Below, piece after piece: positions 41,301 to 54,464 of a DNA stretch of 64,000 nt. The stretch covers positions 6,510,001 to 6,574,000 of the forward strand of contig JBHGNT010000011.1 in assembly GCA_043228905.1 (NCBI GenBank). The letters run 5' to 3'. The notes under the pieces were generated by a model. It searched no databases. It was not told the DNA's origin and was given only the letters and a program-made list of their open reading frames with translations. The stretch is from Azolla caroliniana. Its lineage: Eukaryota; Polypodiophyta. A program made the translations under genes and the position numbers. Position 1 is the stretch's first letter. Each line of letters opens with the position of its first letter.

Positions 41301-41800
41301 TTGACCTGCAAGTCCGCGACAACGGTGTTTGGAATGATCATTGACTTTTTGTTTTACATTGGGAAGAAGATTTGCATGTGTTTTAATTTTAATGGTGGAT
41401 GTTTTATAAATCTAAAACTCATAGATTTTGATGTCATATTTATTTTTTAGACTTAGAAGTTTGTCGAAGTTTTTGATGCGAAGCTTGAGTCGGGCTGGGC
41501 TATTGCCCTAAGTTGGTCGGGCTATTGCAGTCAGAGAGTCGGGGTACCAGTGACAAAGGTTGTTAGAGTCGGTCTATCAGACGCTCACACCCTTTTTTTA
41601 GATAAAGATGTGACGGTGCAGATTGCACGCGCCCTGTACCTTTCGTGGCTGCGATTCCCTTGCAAGGCTTCATTATGATTTGGTAGCAAATTGACCATGA
41701 TCATACATACACATACATATACATATGTATGTATGTATGTATGTATGTATGGTACGAAGTGAAAATGATGTGTAATTTTTACTCTCTCATTATTACATCA
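41301..41800. other. Intergenic DNA upstream of the NF-YA gene
   Basis: No genes seen. Contains a (TATG)n microsatellite at 41725-41752. Presumably includes the NF-YA promoter, but no TATA box can be assigned with confidence. Confidence 0.5.
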
Positions 41801-41804
41801 CATC

Positions 41805-42026
41805 AATTCATGAAATCTTTTCCTTTTCTTCCTGCCCTCTCTCCTTTTCTCTTCTTCCTCTCCACTTCATTGCATTTCCTAAATCTAGGGTTCCTTCATC
41901 ATCTTCTTCTTCGTCTTCTTCTGAATTCCTTCTACCATTTCCTCTTGCCATGGAGCATTACAGAGGCTCAGATCTACCATTCCTTCTCTACTGATCCGTT
42001 ATTAAGCAGACGAGCTCTTGTGAGCT
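41805..42026 (+). promoter_or_regulatory. Probable NF-YA 5' UTR, pyrimidine-rich
   Basis: CT-rich stretch (TTTTCCTTTTCTTCCTGCCC and following), including TCTAGGGTT, a word common in plant leaders, ahead of the NF-YA start codon at 42027. It contains the upstream ORF listed separately. Confidence 0.55.
41950..41994 (+). promoter_or_regulatory. Upstream ORF in the NF-YA leader
   Basis: ATG at 41950 opens a 14-codon frame (MEHYRGSDLPFLLY) ending TGA at 41992-41994, 32 bases before the main ATG. If transcribed, it could reduce translation of the main frame. Whether it lies in the mRNA is inferred. Confidence 0.45.
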
Positions 42027-45000
42027 ATGGAAGAGGGGCAGAAACGGATGCTGCAGCAAGATGAGGAAGGAGGAGAAACAGAGGAAACCTTGAAAAGGGC
42101 CCTTCCTGCCAAGCTTGTTCCCGTGCAAGGGGTCCCGTGGTGCGGCGGAGGGTCGAACCCTGGTGGATCTGTAAGGCCATTCACCATTGTCCCTTCTCAC
42201 GCCGCCCTACAACAAGGTGAGTGCAATGCCTATTATGCATTTATATACGCTGTATGTATGTAAGTATATGTCTCTTGTCTGTGTGTGTGTGCGTGCGCGT
42301 GTATGTATGTATAAAATGTATGTGTATATGCACGAGTGTATTCATGTGTGTGATATATTTCGTCATATTTCTCGTTTACATTTGTGGCCATTCTTATCTA
42401 CTTTTTTTGAGTCTTTGTTATCAACATGTTCTAAATCTTCTTTGTGGCTTGACACCTTGCTTTGAGGTTTCCCACCAGTAATATAGTACATGTAAAACAA
42501 ATGTGTAGTTATGGTTGGGATCAGTGGGAAAACTCCAAACTAATTATATGAATACAAGGCCGATCACTCATCTATAGGTAATTAATTAAGACAATTATTA
42601 ATCACTAAAGCAATGGGTTGAGTCTCCTATATATATATCTGTATATATGGTGTATATGTGTATGCATAGGACAGCCATTCTTGTGATCATTTTCTTTGTT
42701 TTACAATAGAAAACCATTTAACCTCTTATTTTGAAGAGGGAAATGATAATTGAAATCCTTTATTAATTTCAGACATAATATATGTTTCCTTGAAAAGAGA
42801 GCTTTTATGGTCAACTCAAATAGTTTTCAAATTGACTTGAATTTGAAATGTCATCAAGCACGTCGGCTTTTGATGTTCATTCAAATAGATTCTATTAATG
42901 TCCGTTGAGGATAGATATTATCTACCAAACTAACAAAGGGGCATACAAAGTGGAATTTTGATGGTCATTCAAATAAATCTTGTTAATATACACATTAAGC
43001 ACCTGGTGGGATCAGAAAAGTGGCATCAAAGATCTGGCCTATAGGATGAATATTTGGGCCATGGAGATGATAATGTATTATCATCATTAGGAGCCAACAA
43101 CATGACATATGGGAGCTTCTAAATGTCACTGCAAAATGAATTTCCTCTCCTTGCACACAATGTGGTGACTTTATGGTTCATGTGTTGCTCAGTAGATTTT
43201 TCCTATGCTCGTGTGCCTATAAAACAGGAATGATTATGCCTGATGTGAAGTTGTGTGAGTTCCTTAAAAAATGCTACTTATTATTACCCCTCCAGACAGA
43301 CATTGTCCCAATTATAGAAAGAACAGAATGGCTTTGTGAAACAGTGTTTGCTCAGAACTTGAATATAAGGGAACCTCTTGTTTGAGCTATTGTGACATTA
43401 ATCTCTAGATATTTCTGTTACTAAGATGATAATATTATTTGTGATTTTATCCAACTCTTTCTGTTATTATGTACCTTTCTCATTGTTACATCAGTATATT
43501 ATATGTCTCATCGTCTTTATTTTATTTTCGTTTGGCTGAACAGGTACAAGTGATGAAACACAACCACAAACTGGAGCTCCAGTAGTCCACTCAACTGTTT
43601 CTGAATATGCACTACCTCATGGTCAATTTGAACAATCCATGGTACAGAGTGCTAAATATCTATTCATTAAGAAGGCATATGAGGTTGAGTCAACATTGCA
43701 ATGATTTTCTTGTATGTTGTTTTTCAGGCTTCAGCTGGTTATCAGTATGTTGACCCCTACTATGGTGGAGTCATTGCTACATATGGTGGTCAGGCTATGG
43801 TTGGTTTGAAATTAGTAGTCCATTTAAATGCTTTATTGCATTCTATTATCTGTTTAGGAAACAGAACTGATTTTTATGGTTGCTTTATATATTTATATAT
43901 TCTTTCAGTTTCATCCTCACATGCTTGGGCTTCATCACAGCCGTATGCCTCTGCCTTATGGTATCACTGAAGAGGAACCAGTTTACGTGAATGCCAAACA
44001 GTATAAGCGTATAATGATGCGTAGGCAATGTCGAGCGAAGGCGGAATCTGAAAACAAGCTTGCTAAATCACGTAAAGTATGCACACATTACACATTGTTC
44101 TTTTTTAATTGGGAACATCACATTCTTTATTTCCAAAGTACTGTAATGCATTGCCTCTTATATTCAAACATAGCGATGAATTAATACAGAAATGAAATGA
44201 TATGTTCCATTAATTTTGTCGAAAGGCCAAGGTGATGTATCAAACAACAAGTGATCCATGTGAATAAACTTGGAATTTACTGGCCATCAGTTAGGGTGCT
44301 ACAAAAACCAACTTGTCCAGTTGAAAATTTCGATCACTAAATTACAATTATTGTTTGCTTTCTACCTCTCTTCTGAAGGCCTAAATTACAATTATTGTTT
44401 GTCGAAAGGCCAAGGTGATGTATCAAACAACAAGTGATCCATGTGAATAAACTTGGAATTTACTGGCCATCAGTTAGGGTGCTACAAAAACCAACTTGTC
44501 CAGTTGAAAATTTCGATCACTAAATTACAATTATTGTTTGCTTTCTACCTCTCTTCTGAAGGCCTAGAACCAGCCAACTACTTTAAGTTGCAGTCTATTT
44601 AAAGCCCCTTCCCTTCTCATTATTTATTTGTCTTTCAGTCATCCAGCAACTAGCTTCAGCCTCTATGCAAGAGGACTGACATGGTAATGCCTATGCCTGC
44701 GACCCAAACATACTGCATCCTTTCTTTAAAAGGATGTAATAGTTAGTGCCAAGTTGTGAGGCTGCTTCAAGATGGCTATTCCTGAAGTCCTTAATCCTTC
44801 TGATTTTGGGGTCTGGATGGCTGGATCGATTTGGAAACCTTGCCATTAACTGTGTAAGCACAGGGACAATATTGAAATTGGCAAGCTTGTTGGGAGTTTT
44901 TCCCCAAACTTGTATCAAACCCTGGGTTCTCGATCTCAAATCACTTTCATTATGGTTTCTGTTAACCAATATGAATTCATTTATCTCTAGATTGTGTTAA

Positions 45001-47668
45001 TCTCGCACAATTTTTGACTCTTTTTCTGGTGTGTATTATTGATGACTCTATCTTGTTTCTTGAGAGTAGAATGTTCTTGAAGGAATCTCTATCTATGCAA
45101 TATATGGCTTGAAGCTCTTCGGCAACTGACTTTGCCATCTTTCTTGAAATTTCAAACTGGATGGATTCATTTATAGAATATGGAAGTCGAAGGTCCAAAC
45201 CAACTGATGCTGAAGAATCAGTGAACCTAAGGAAAATGTCCTCAATTGGGAGAAAGATTGAAAGTTATTTGTGTTCATTTTTGTGAACCTGACTGATACA
45301 ATATTCAAAGAAGTTTGGGCAGAAGAGCATGTTTATTTTCTCCAGAAGCAGTAAATTTTACTCCCAACAGACGGCCCTTGTTAAAGTCCTGAGAAGTACG
45401 GTAGCCACTTCCAAATAATGGTAAATCTGACTCCCGACACATGGACCTATTTAAATTTCCTGAGAAGGTGAGAAGGTGACAGCATCTTCTGAAGCTTAGT
45501 GAAAAAATCTCAATCCAAGCGTCTCCAGTTTGGAATAAATTCTCTTTTGCCTCTTATTGATTTGAAGAACATTTTGACTCTCAAGCCTAGAGAACCTGGT
45601 GTAACCTATGGTGCAGTTGTCCGGCAGGCTGCAACAAAAATTAATTTCATGTTTATTCTAAAAAGACAGATGTGGATTGCCATTATATTCATAAAACGGG
45701 GGATTTCAAGTCCTAATGATCAAAGAAATAGAAGCGGCATACAAGAAGGGGCAATGAGAATCACAATTCAGCCACACTGGACATTTAACAGAGGTTTCTC
45801 TTTTTTGCTTCTACAAACTTGACCTCAATGGCCTCTCAACCTGGTGACTGGATTATAGATACTGGAACTACCACTCACATACCACATGCTGGATTTGTTC
45901 ATCTCACTCTCCTTGGGAGACCAGAACATCACTCCAGGTGACTCCTATCAAGCTCCATTGCTGAAACAAGCATGGTTCTAAATTTTTATTTCAAACAGAT
46001 AATAGGTGGAGACTCTATGTCCAGATGTAGCCAACAACCTTTTATCTGTTATGGAATCAAGACACAGATTAAGGTTTCTTTGGTTTGGAGATAATAAGTT
46101 GATCATTTCTGATATGGCGTTGGGTCAAGTTTTGGCACAAGGAGTGTGTGAAGGATCTCCCTTCCAAGTCATGCCTATGCTATGTCTTGGTAACACTTCG
46201 TCTAATGGATTGGTCAATTTGATCAATTTAAACTATGATATGTTGCGACAAGTAGTCAAAGACTCCATCCTAGTTTGCTGTCCCTGGATATGCTCTCCCA
46301 AAAGTTGTCTGGCTTGGCTTATATACTGGGAAAGCATGCACCAAATCTATTGTTCAACCTATTAATGATGTGGAACTAAAGAAACTCAAAGCTCAAGGTT
46401 TCTTTAGTTCGGAGATTGTAAGTTCATCATTTCAGATATGGCATCAAATAAAGCTTTGGTACAAGCCCGAAGGAAGCCTCTCATCAAGCTTCCAAGCCCA
46501 TGTCTTGTTCTAGCTGATTATGTCCATTCTGCCTTTTACTTCGGCAAACTTTCCGCAGGGTAATATTAGAATCCTTCAAGACCCTCCAGGTAATTATGTT
46601 TTCCTTTGATAGGGTGCAGCTATTCTCTTCCACAAACAGTGCCTTTAGGTAAATTGCTGGCACTTCTCTTGGAATCTTCTATGGCTGTGGTGTGGGATGA
46701 CCGTATCAGCATGGAGTGTGATTTCTGATTGGGACTGAAATACTGAAACCCATCAGTCTAAGTGCAACAGTGCTATTTAGCTTGGGTTCCAGTCTTGTGT
46801 CATGGATGCTAGGTGACCCCCCCCCCCCTTACCAGGATACTTCACTCACTTCACATGAAGCAGTTTTGGTATATAGACTTCTTGTGAGGTGCAGTCCCAT
46901 GAGGTTACTGCTACTCATCTATGGTATAGTAAGCAGAGTTGTCTCTCCATCACTCAGAACCATGTCTTTCTGCCCCCACCAAACATATGATGTGCATCAT
47001 CTTCATGGGTAAGTCTCAGCTGGAGATTTGTATCTCAGATATTGTCCATCTGTGGATGGACATCTTACTTGCCTGAATATAGAGATCGAGTCAACTGACT
47101 ACTCCAAGTTGGGCGTTTATAGAGGATCTTATCCTACTCATTGTGTAGCTCCAGCTGTAAATTTTTCCTTTTCATGCGAATTTGAGCCAGCTTCCCACAA
47201 TCCACTCATGAGGCCTCACAGGCTGCTCATAGCCTTGTAGTTACTCTTTACTATCAGTTTATTTGAGGCACATCCTCTTTTATCTGTTTACCTAATTCTC
47301 TTAAAATTGCAGCCATATTTACATGAATCACGTCATCTGCACGCTATCAGGCGGGCCCGAGGTTGTGGAGGTCGTTTTCTGAATAAAAAGGACGACACTT
47401 TAAATGCCAACTCAGATAGTAGTAGGTCTGAAGACCAATCCTCACAAGGTGGTGCTACTCCTGACTCGAAAAGAGCAGATCAGGGATTCAATACATGTGC
47501 TTTACAAATGGTTAGTGCCATTAATAATGGTTGCTCAGTGTAGTCTGTTTCTAATACCTGAAGATATTCACCCAATTAACAAAATGTAGTTCAATGAAAA
47601 GATGAAAAAATGGTTCAATCATGCGATACTTTGTTTATTTACAGTTCGAAGTTGGGAATCATCGATGA
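42027..47668 (+). CDS. NF-YA: NF-YA subunit of the CCAAT-box factor NF-Y (six exons)
   Basis: NF-YA binds the NF-YB/NF-YC histone-fold dimer and contacts CCAAT boxes in the nucleus. Exons: 42027-42216, 43544-43641, 43728-43799, 43909-44076, 47313-47510, 47645-47668. All junctions are GT..AG, phases agree, and the total is 750 nt (249 aa). The N-terminus is acidic ([20 protein letters not shown]). Exon 4 encodes the NF-YB/C-binding helix (residues ~144-176: [17 protein letters not shown] ... NKLAKSRK). Exon 5 encodes the DNA-binding part (177-202: [17 protein letters not shown], then GGRFLN). The split between the two halves is a 3.2-kb intron holding a duplication and retroelement debris. QYKRIMM replaces the commoner QYHRI/GILRR. 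The last exon is the least certain: another frame there reads [20 protein letters not shown] to a stop near 47726. A miR169-type site lies downstream. Confidence 0.9.
44218..44564. repeat. 183-bp tandem duplication in NF-YA intron 4
   Basis: GTCGAAAGGCCAAGGTGATG begins at 44218 and at 44401; both run through TCTTCTGAAGGCCT. Copies look nearly identical, so the event is recent. Noncoding. Confidence 0.9.
45838..46365 (+). pseudogene. Copia-like protease remnant in NF-YA intron 4
   Basis: [15 protein letters not shown] near 45850 resembles the copia protease motif (W-I-D-S/T-G-A-T-x-H). Downstream text (NNLLSV, then [15 protein letters not shown]) resembles the region before the copia pre-integrase domain. 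It is heavily decayed, with a partial second copy near 46380-46470. Confidence 0.45.
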
Positions 47669-47943
47669 AGTCAGTTTCAATCAAAATGGAAGCACAGCTG
47701 TGTTGACCCCATCAAGCGCAAGGTAGAGAGTTGTTGCTATGGAGTTTACGGGTTCTTTTCAGCTTGCGTTCTGTGAGGGAGCCACACATTGTTTTTTTGG
47801 ATGGCTTTTAATTGTCATGTTTCAGTTAATAATGAAAGGCACCTTCCTAAAAGTTAATTGGAGCTGACAAAGAACCCGCAATCGTATGGACAAGTTGGGT
47901 GATTTGCATATATTTTTTTCGCCTGGCAACATGTTCATACATC

Positions 47944-47964
47944 AAGGCAATTCATTCTTGGCTT
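47944..47964 (+). promoter_or_regulatory. Candidate miR169 target site in NF-YA 3' UTR
   Basis: GGCAATTCATTCTTGGC, 276 bases after the stop codon, is complementary to plant miR169 (mature sequence recalled from general knowledge) with one internal mismatch and one G:U pair. miR169 regulation of NF-YA through a 3' UTR site is conserved across land plants. Its presence here supports both the gene call and a transcript reaching at least 47965. Confidence 0.85.
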
Positions 47965-50900
47965 TTGCACTACGTAGAACTAGCATTTTAATTTATAAAG
48001 TTACATAAGAAATCTCTCTAGTTGTCATTTGTGAGAGATTGGAAATCACAAGATATGGTGAAATATGTGTTGACATGAATATCAGTAGTTTGTTTTGTTT
48101 AATCTTATGCTTAGTTTGAGAATTTCTGAAAGTTCTGTTTTAGTTTTGTAAATGAGGAAAGAAATCCATATGTTTCTTTAATTTGATTGATTGAATAATG
48201 GCAATTGTTTGTGGGGTCATAATGAACTTTCCCACATTTTTCTTTTTACTATTATGTTACCTTTTCATCCAGAAAAAGTTTGGACCATTCACCCTCAAAA
48301 GAAAAGATTTTGTGCTTGGATTGTGAAAGAAATAAGTTTTCCAATAGAAAGACCTGAAGAACCAATCAAACTTATAAGAATCTCTGTTAAAACATCCCAA
48401 AGTTTGTTAGAGACTGCAAACGGAATCATGCATTGGGATTGTAGATTGCTTGTCTCTTTAGTGAGAATTGGTGCTGAATGTTAACTTTCATTATTTGAGC
48501 AAATCACCTATCTGGTATGTGAAGCATCAAAACAATTATAGTGCTTGCAATTCGAGGGGAAAAGCAATGAAGTAGCTCTCAAGGATGGGAAGTTTAGATA
48601 CATACTAATGTGGGGATATTGGTATTGAAGTTGGTGTCAAAAAATATATTCCATTCAATAGTATGGTTTCATGTGACAGTTTGTGCAATGTCAAAAGCAA
48701 GGACGAAAAACTTCAGATTGCTTGTAACGAACAGTGTGTACATCATATCACTATTTGAAGAAGCTTTCACATCATATAATTATTTGAATAAGATTTTGAG
48801 GATAGAACAAGATCTTTCAAAGAATATTTAATCAAGATATACAATGTCAGAGAAATTTGAGGATTGAAAATATAGTGCCAAGATGATTTCCCATGTCAAG
48901 AGTAAGGACTCCAACTATCAAATGGCATGTGATGCATGTATGCTTTATACCCTGGTTTGTTCTCCTATGAATGTTAAAAAGCTATCTATCAAAAATTTGG
49001 ATCCTTGTAATACTGATTGGCCCAGCCACTTTAGTAAATTTGATGATGGCCCACTTCCTTTCTCTAGTATCCACTCCTACCCTTGTTGCCCATTGTAACA
49101 CACATCAATCTAGTTTTTGATGAATGGAATCTACATTTTAAAGTAGTTTCTTAACATAAACCAATATTTGATGTCTTTTTTAGAGCTTTTTGGTCTAGCA
49201 ATACTAATTTTAATTGGGTCTAAGTTTGTTGCCTCAAAATTAACACATTGTGCACGGAAATTGAGGAGGTGAAAAGGTAAAGTAAAAGGAGGTACATATG
49301 TCTCTTGATAATTGAAGAAAGAAAACATAAAATTAGAGGAAATAAGAGAAAGGTAAGGGCATAATATGAAGAAGTGTGGTTCTTCATCATCAAGATACAA
49401 AGAAATATACGGGATGTTCAAATTGATTGTGACAATGAGTTCGGTAGTGGAGGCACAGGGGTTTGATAGGACAAATACAGCCCTATATTTTATTCTTGTT
49501 TATATCAAATTCTCTTTATATAAGAAAACATGCCACATCATCATATATAATTTATGTTGTTACTGCTATTTTTATCTTGTTAGGTCATTTGAAAAGTGAT
49601 ACGAATGATTGGAAGCAATTGTTTGATTGTGAAAGCTACTTCCCCCACATTAATTTCTCCTCCATCTTATTATATGACTTGCGAATTAACATTGTTTGCT
49701 TCTCATCACGTGTTTTGGTTCACCAACTTTCAATCCCACACATTATTGTACATTTGAAGTCTCAAAATTGTATTATTATCCATGCTAACTTAATGAAACC
49801 TATTGCATGTGGACATGAAATAGCTCAAAGCATTGGTTTTATAAGTAGGTTGATAAAATATATGGTTCATAGTTCACATAACTACAACATTAGGAAGAAA
49901 AGTTTTAGCCTTCCAGTTTATAATTGCAAGATGGATGATTGCAAAATGAATGCGAAAAGATGGTTAGTGATCACATGTCTTTAGGTTAAGCATACCATGT
50001 TGTACTCAAAGTGACCAAATTTTCCAATGTCATTAGGTAAGTGAGCTTGCTATACCACATCAACGTGAAATAGATTCGTAAGGTATACATAGGATTCTAC
50101 AAGCTACAAAACACTACACCCTAGTTTGAAACTATACAATTTAGGCATGAGTAGGAAGTGTTTAACATCTTAGTGGCATTCCCCCTTATTGATGAAACAC
50201 AATGGTTTCCACCATAAATGTTCCATGTTGCTTGGTCCTTATGATTGTGGCATACATTAGTAAAGAGTCCTTTTTGGGAGGGTGAATGCGCTTGTCTTCC
50301 CCATCTTTAATTGGCACTATTTTGATGACCAAGTCCAGTTTATGTGAGGAAGTTTCAAAAATGTGTTGAAGTACTTGTTACAATTTTCCATCATCACAAT
50401 ATGAAATGGTGTTACATGTTAATGTTGATATTTGTCTACCTCTAGATCTTCAAATATTTGAAAACATCGTGGTCTCATACAAATTGGTAATACTTGGTCT
50501 GCGATCTTTAAAAAATATGCACTTTTTAGAGCCCTCTAGAATTGTGATATGTTTAAGTTTGAGATGTAAACATAGGACACAATATTCACAAATGATTGTG
50601 TGCAATCACATGTAGATCTACCATAATTCTCAAAAGTCTAAACTATTCAACAATTCCAACCTAATCTTGAACCTTTGAAGAATTTTGAATAATAGAAATG
50701 ACTTCTTGTCAACCTATAGCAAGTAGGCATCTATTGGGGAACTTTTGAGTTGATGTATGGAGGCAAAGTTCTCTCGAGTCTCACACCACAATTCCAAATT
50801 GAGCCATCCCTTGGTGCTTTGGATTTGTCTCATAAAGATATCTAGATGGTAGGTTATATAGGATCAATTTGGGTCATGTGGGAGTGATGTTAGAGAAACT

Positions 50901-53300
50901 GTAAGGCTAACATTTTGATGCAAAATGACAAAGGAGAGATATTGTCCAATATACATGTAGTAGGCCAACATATCCCAAAAGAGATTTGCGCATATTGATT
51001 TTTTACTACTTTATTGACAATGGGATATGCTCTATAGAAAATATTGGGTGCATGAACAACCGGATTCTAACTCCACTACATAGTTGCACAATGTGTGATA
51101 GGTCAGTCACGTGGAGATTAAAGTTGTAGAGTTGATAAGTTCTTTAACAAGCATTATTAGGATTGATGAAGTAAATTAGTGAATAGCACTTGCTTTAATC
51201 CATGCACTTAATTGAGAGCTCTCTAAGTTTTTCCCAATCAACTGAAGTATTAAATTATTGACTAAATGTTAACCATTTTGTTACATTATTGTATAAACAC
51301 TAGATATTGGGGATAGGTATGTTGTTGCTCGAAACAAGCTTATATAAACACTAATATTGACTTGATGCTAAATATACACATGCCTAATGGTTTGTTTTTC
51401 AAACATGATGACCAAGTTTGCAATTTGTCCATATGTGTTTATAGTGACAATGTTAGCTATTTTTAACCCAAGTCCTCCATTTAGTTAGAAATCTAATATA
51501 CACATGTATGCATGCATGAATTGTTGCATTTGTTTTCAAGGATGTTGTCAACAACGTTGTGAATTTGTCCATCTATGAACCAATCAAGGGCCAAGAGTTT
51601 GTTTGTCGCATCATCATATCTCATTGTGCATTATCATATATTTTGTAAGCCTAGATATTTAATGTGCCATGAGAATTTGAAAGCAAGCACCTCTGTGCTC
51701 ACTCATATGTTGCATGTTTTCACCAAATCATGTTTCTGTTTTTTGTTTTTGCATGTTTTCACCAAATCCTTAAGTGTGTTCCAATTATGTGCATGTATTT
51801 TGTGTATGTATCCTTAATGAGTGTGAATGGGGATGTGGAAAAGCAAGAATACGATTGTGGGAAAAAAACTATACCTTTCAAGCCTTATGAAAGGCTTGAA
51901 AGGTATAGGACAATTTAAACATGCAACAACAAAGAACCTCTACATTGCATTATGAGACGAGGCAAAATGAGAAATATAATTCACATGGCTTTTATCATCA
52001 CCATCAAGTGACCAATGAAGAATAACTATGTGTTTCCTAATCCTAGAACTTAATAATAAGGAAGAGATAAAGGTGAGCATGACTAAGGTTGGAATTGAGT
52101 TGATATTGCGAGGGAAAGTAAAGAGAGGTTTCTCAGGTAGTATTTCTAGTGTTTGGCTAGGTGTAGTTTTGATATTATGAAAAATACCAAGTGTACGATG
52201 CCCAAATACAAGGGATGCAGTAATCGCAATGTTAATTCACAATATGAGCACTGTTAATTACATTAAACTAGCATCTATGACTATTGTTGTACCCAACATT
52301 GTCATTTGATCACAATGCTAATTACTTTTTAGTACATTGGTAGCTATGCTAATCATATTATTAATTATTTTGATTACACCTCTAATCACTATAATTAGAA
52401 TGATAATTAATCCAATAACATCAAACTAATAACTTGAATTAGGATATTAATAACTGCACCAATATCTATGTTAGTTACATTATTACCCCTTTAATTTTTT
52501 CCTTGCCAAATTATATGGGTGCCAATATAATTCCTAATAAATAGCCCATAGTTAAGTATGCAAACTCTCTACGAAACAAAGGAACAAAGTTGACATCGTA
52601 TCAAGTGTCAATACTCCGTTACATGTGTCGATACTCAACATTATTCTTGGGAATGCTACCATGGTAAACGATAAAATATTTCATGTCATGGAAGAATATT
52701 GCACTTTTGAGTGTGTTACAGTGACCACTATGTCATGAGGATCCAAATTCCTTGTAAAAAAACAATAACATAGAAACTTATTATATGTTTCTGACGTGCA
52801 TCGAAGCGAGGAAAGAGAGATGATAAACAATTTTGGTCAAGATGCATAAACGATGATGCTTTAAAGTGGTTGCATAACAGATAGATGCAAATGAATACTT
52901 TTGTTGTCACATCTTATGGGCTATATACCATACAAGTTTTCAAGGTTCGTGTAGATTAATGTGCCGCTTACATGGAGAATCCCAGCACGTGTACTTATAT
53001 ATGTTGCAAATGATGACGAGGCATGTTGGAGCCCTCGTCGAGAGAGGTGAAAGGTTGGAGCTTATTTCCATATTGGATATAGCAGGCTACTAGTCTACTA
53101 AGCTCATCATGAAGGAAATGATTGTTTCAAGATCTAGTTTTTCACTCTCTTAACATTTATGGCAACGTAAATGATAAAGGCCACATTTTATCTTATCATA
53201 TGCGCCCCTGCGCCAAAGGTAAGACATGTACTCATGTAAATAAAAGCGGAGAAAGTGAGAGGCATTAGTACGATATGGTAGGGTTTATGTTGTGCATGAA
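47965..53300. other. AT-rich intergenic region, no gene recognised
   Basis: Reading frames of 60-170 codons occur (for example 49463-49984 and 48191-48484) but show no domain, no codon pattern and no splice structure I trust. Short inverted and AT-rich words occur (AAGCCTTATGAAAGGCTT near 51880). Probably decayed transposons plus spacer. Confidence 0.5.
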
Positions 53301-53311
53301 TGCCATAAGTC

Positions 53312-53314
<3 letters not shown>

Positions 53315-53362
<48 letters not shown>

Positions 53363-53370
53363 TGTGTGTC
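53315..53370. repeat. (TG)n microsatellite
   Basis: About 25 TG units with one T interruption near 53360. Confidence 0.95.
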
Positions 53371-53980
53371 AATTGTCATGCATTGTTTGTCACCCCATAA
53401 TATACATACTTCCAATTTATGTGAAGCTCTTTCACATACAAGAATTTCCACATATTTACAATGAGGTTATGTATGTGGCATTGCTTGATATAGCGTGTGA
53501 TGCGTTTCTTAGACCTCACGAAACAGACTGGGAGTTAGTTTATGATGTTGTAACGATTATCCATAACAAAGAACTTGATGTTGTAACTACTATTCATAAT
53601 GAACAACGTGAAAGGGGTTCACAACGACACGTGTAGCTAACCGAGCTTTGTTTTAGTGATGATGGTTCTTGTTTCTAACAAAGGCCTTTTATCATTATTA
53701 TCGGTTTGCGGATTTTCGAAGGGTATTCATAAGCGAAAACTTGTTTTATCTACATGACCAGGTAGTCTAGCGTGGGACAAATTAGAGGTGATCAATTTCA
53801 AGAATACCAAAAGGCGAGCAGAGAACAAGTTGTGAGACGTTCGATAAGAAGGAAAGGCTCTTGTGTTGTCATTACGGATCACATTGGTAGGTAGGTATCA
53901 AATGACTTAAAAAAATCAAGAGGAGTTTGCGCAATCACAACTCGCCACACCCGATACACGCACCCACCCACGCGCGTGCA

Positions 53981-53984
<4 letters not shown>
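53371..53984. other. Spacer between two dinucleotide repeats
   Basis: The + frame continuing to 53636 (HDAFLRPHETDWELV-like text, with a local repeat DVVTIIHNKEL / DVVTTIHNEQ) is not supported by any motif. No other feature seen. Confidence 0.4.

Positions 53985-54026
<42 letters not shown>
53985..54026. repeat. (AC)n microsatellite
   Basis: About 20 CA units, followed by AAGG-rich sequence and TATG/TATA repeats to 54110. Confidence 0.95.
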
Positions 54027-54029
<3 letters not shown>

Positions 54030-54210
54030 CAAAAGGAAAAGGAAAGGAAAAGGAAGTTATATATGTATGTATTTATGTATACATAGAGTAGGTATGTATA
54101 ATGTACATATGTATGCACTTAGGGTTGTGTGAACTTAGGGTTGTGTGAACAGGTGTTCCCCAGGAATTCCATGACTTAAAAAAAAACAGACTTCCCCATC
54201 AAAGCGACTT

Positions 54211-54211
54211 C

Positions 54212-54243
<32 letters not shown>

Positions 54244-54315
54244 GTCAGAAAGACACAGGTCATCCATCATCCATCATCCATCATCCATCGCCTTCCTCTC
54301 TCTCTCTCTCTCTCT
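54211..54315. repeat. (AC)n, (CATCCAT)n and (CT)n cluster in the homeobox gene leader
   Basis: AC run 54211-54239, CATCCAT heptamers 54261-54290, CT run 54296-54315. This directly precedes the homeobox gene and probably overlaps its promoter or 5' UTR. Confidence 0.9.
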
Positions 54316-54464
54316 TCACCATCTTCGTCTTCATCTCCTGTCTGTCTGGTTTTCCACACAGATATGGCTTCTATGCAATTTATGCATCTATCACCGCTAT
54401 AAGCTATAATCTATATACATATATATTATCAATTGCAAGAACGACTGAATTGGCATGTGTTCAC

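Noticed and set aside
42187-42481. Frames running from NF-YA exon 1 into intron 1
   Set aside because: They cross the GTGAGT donor at 42217 into GT-rich intron sequence; the spliced frame fits better.
46819-46828. Poly-C run as a functional G-quadruplex
   Set aside because: A single C10 run in intron debris, without the four spaced tracts needed.
49463-49984. 173-codon frame
   Set aside because: AT-rich composition (Ile/Leu/Ser/Tyr), no motif, no homologous text elsewhere in the window.
53188-53636. Frames across the TG microsatellite, and 53879-54118 across the AC one
   Set aside because: Long Val/Cys or His/Thr runs are microsatellite translation.
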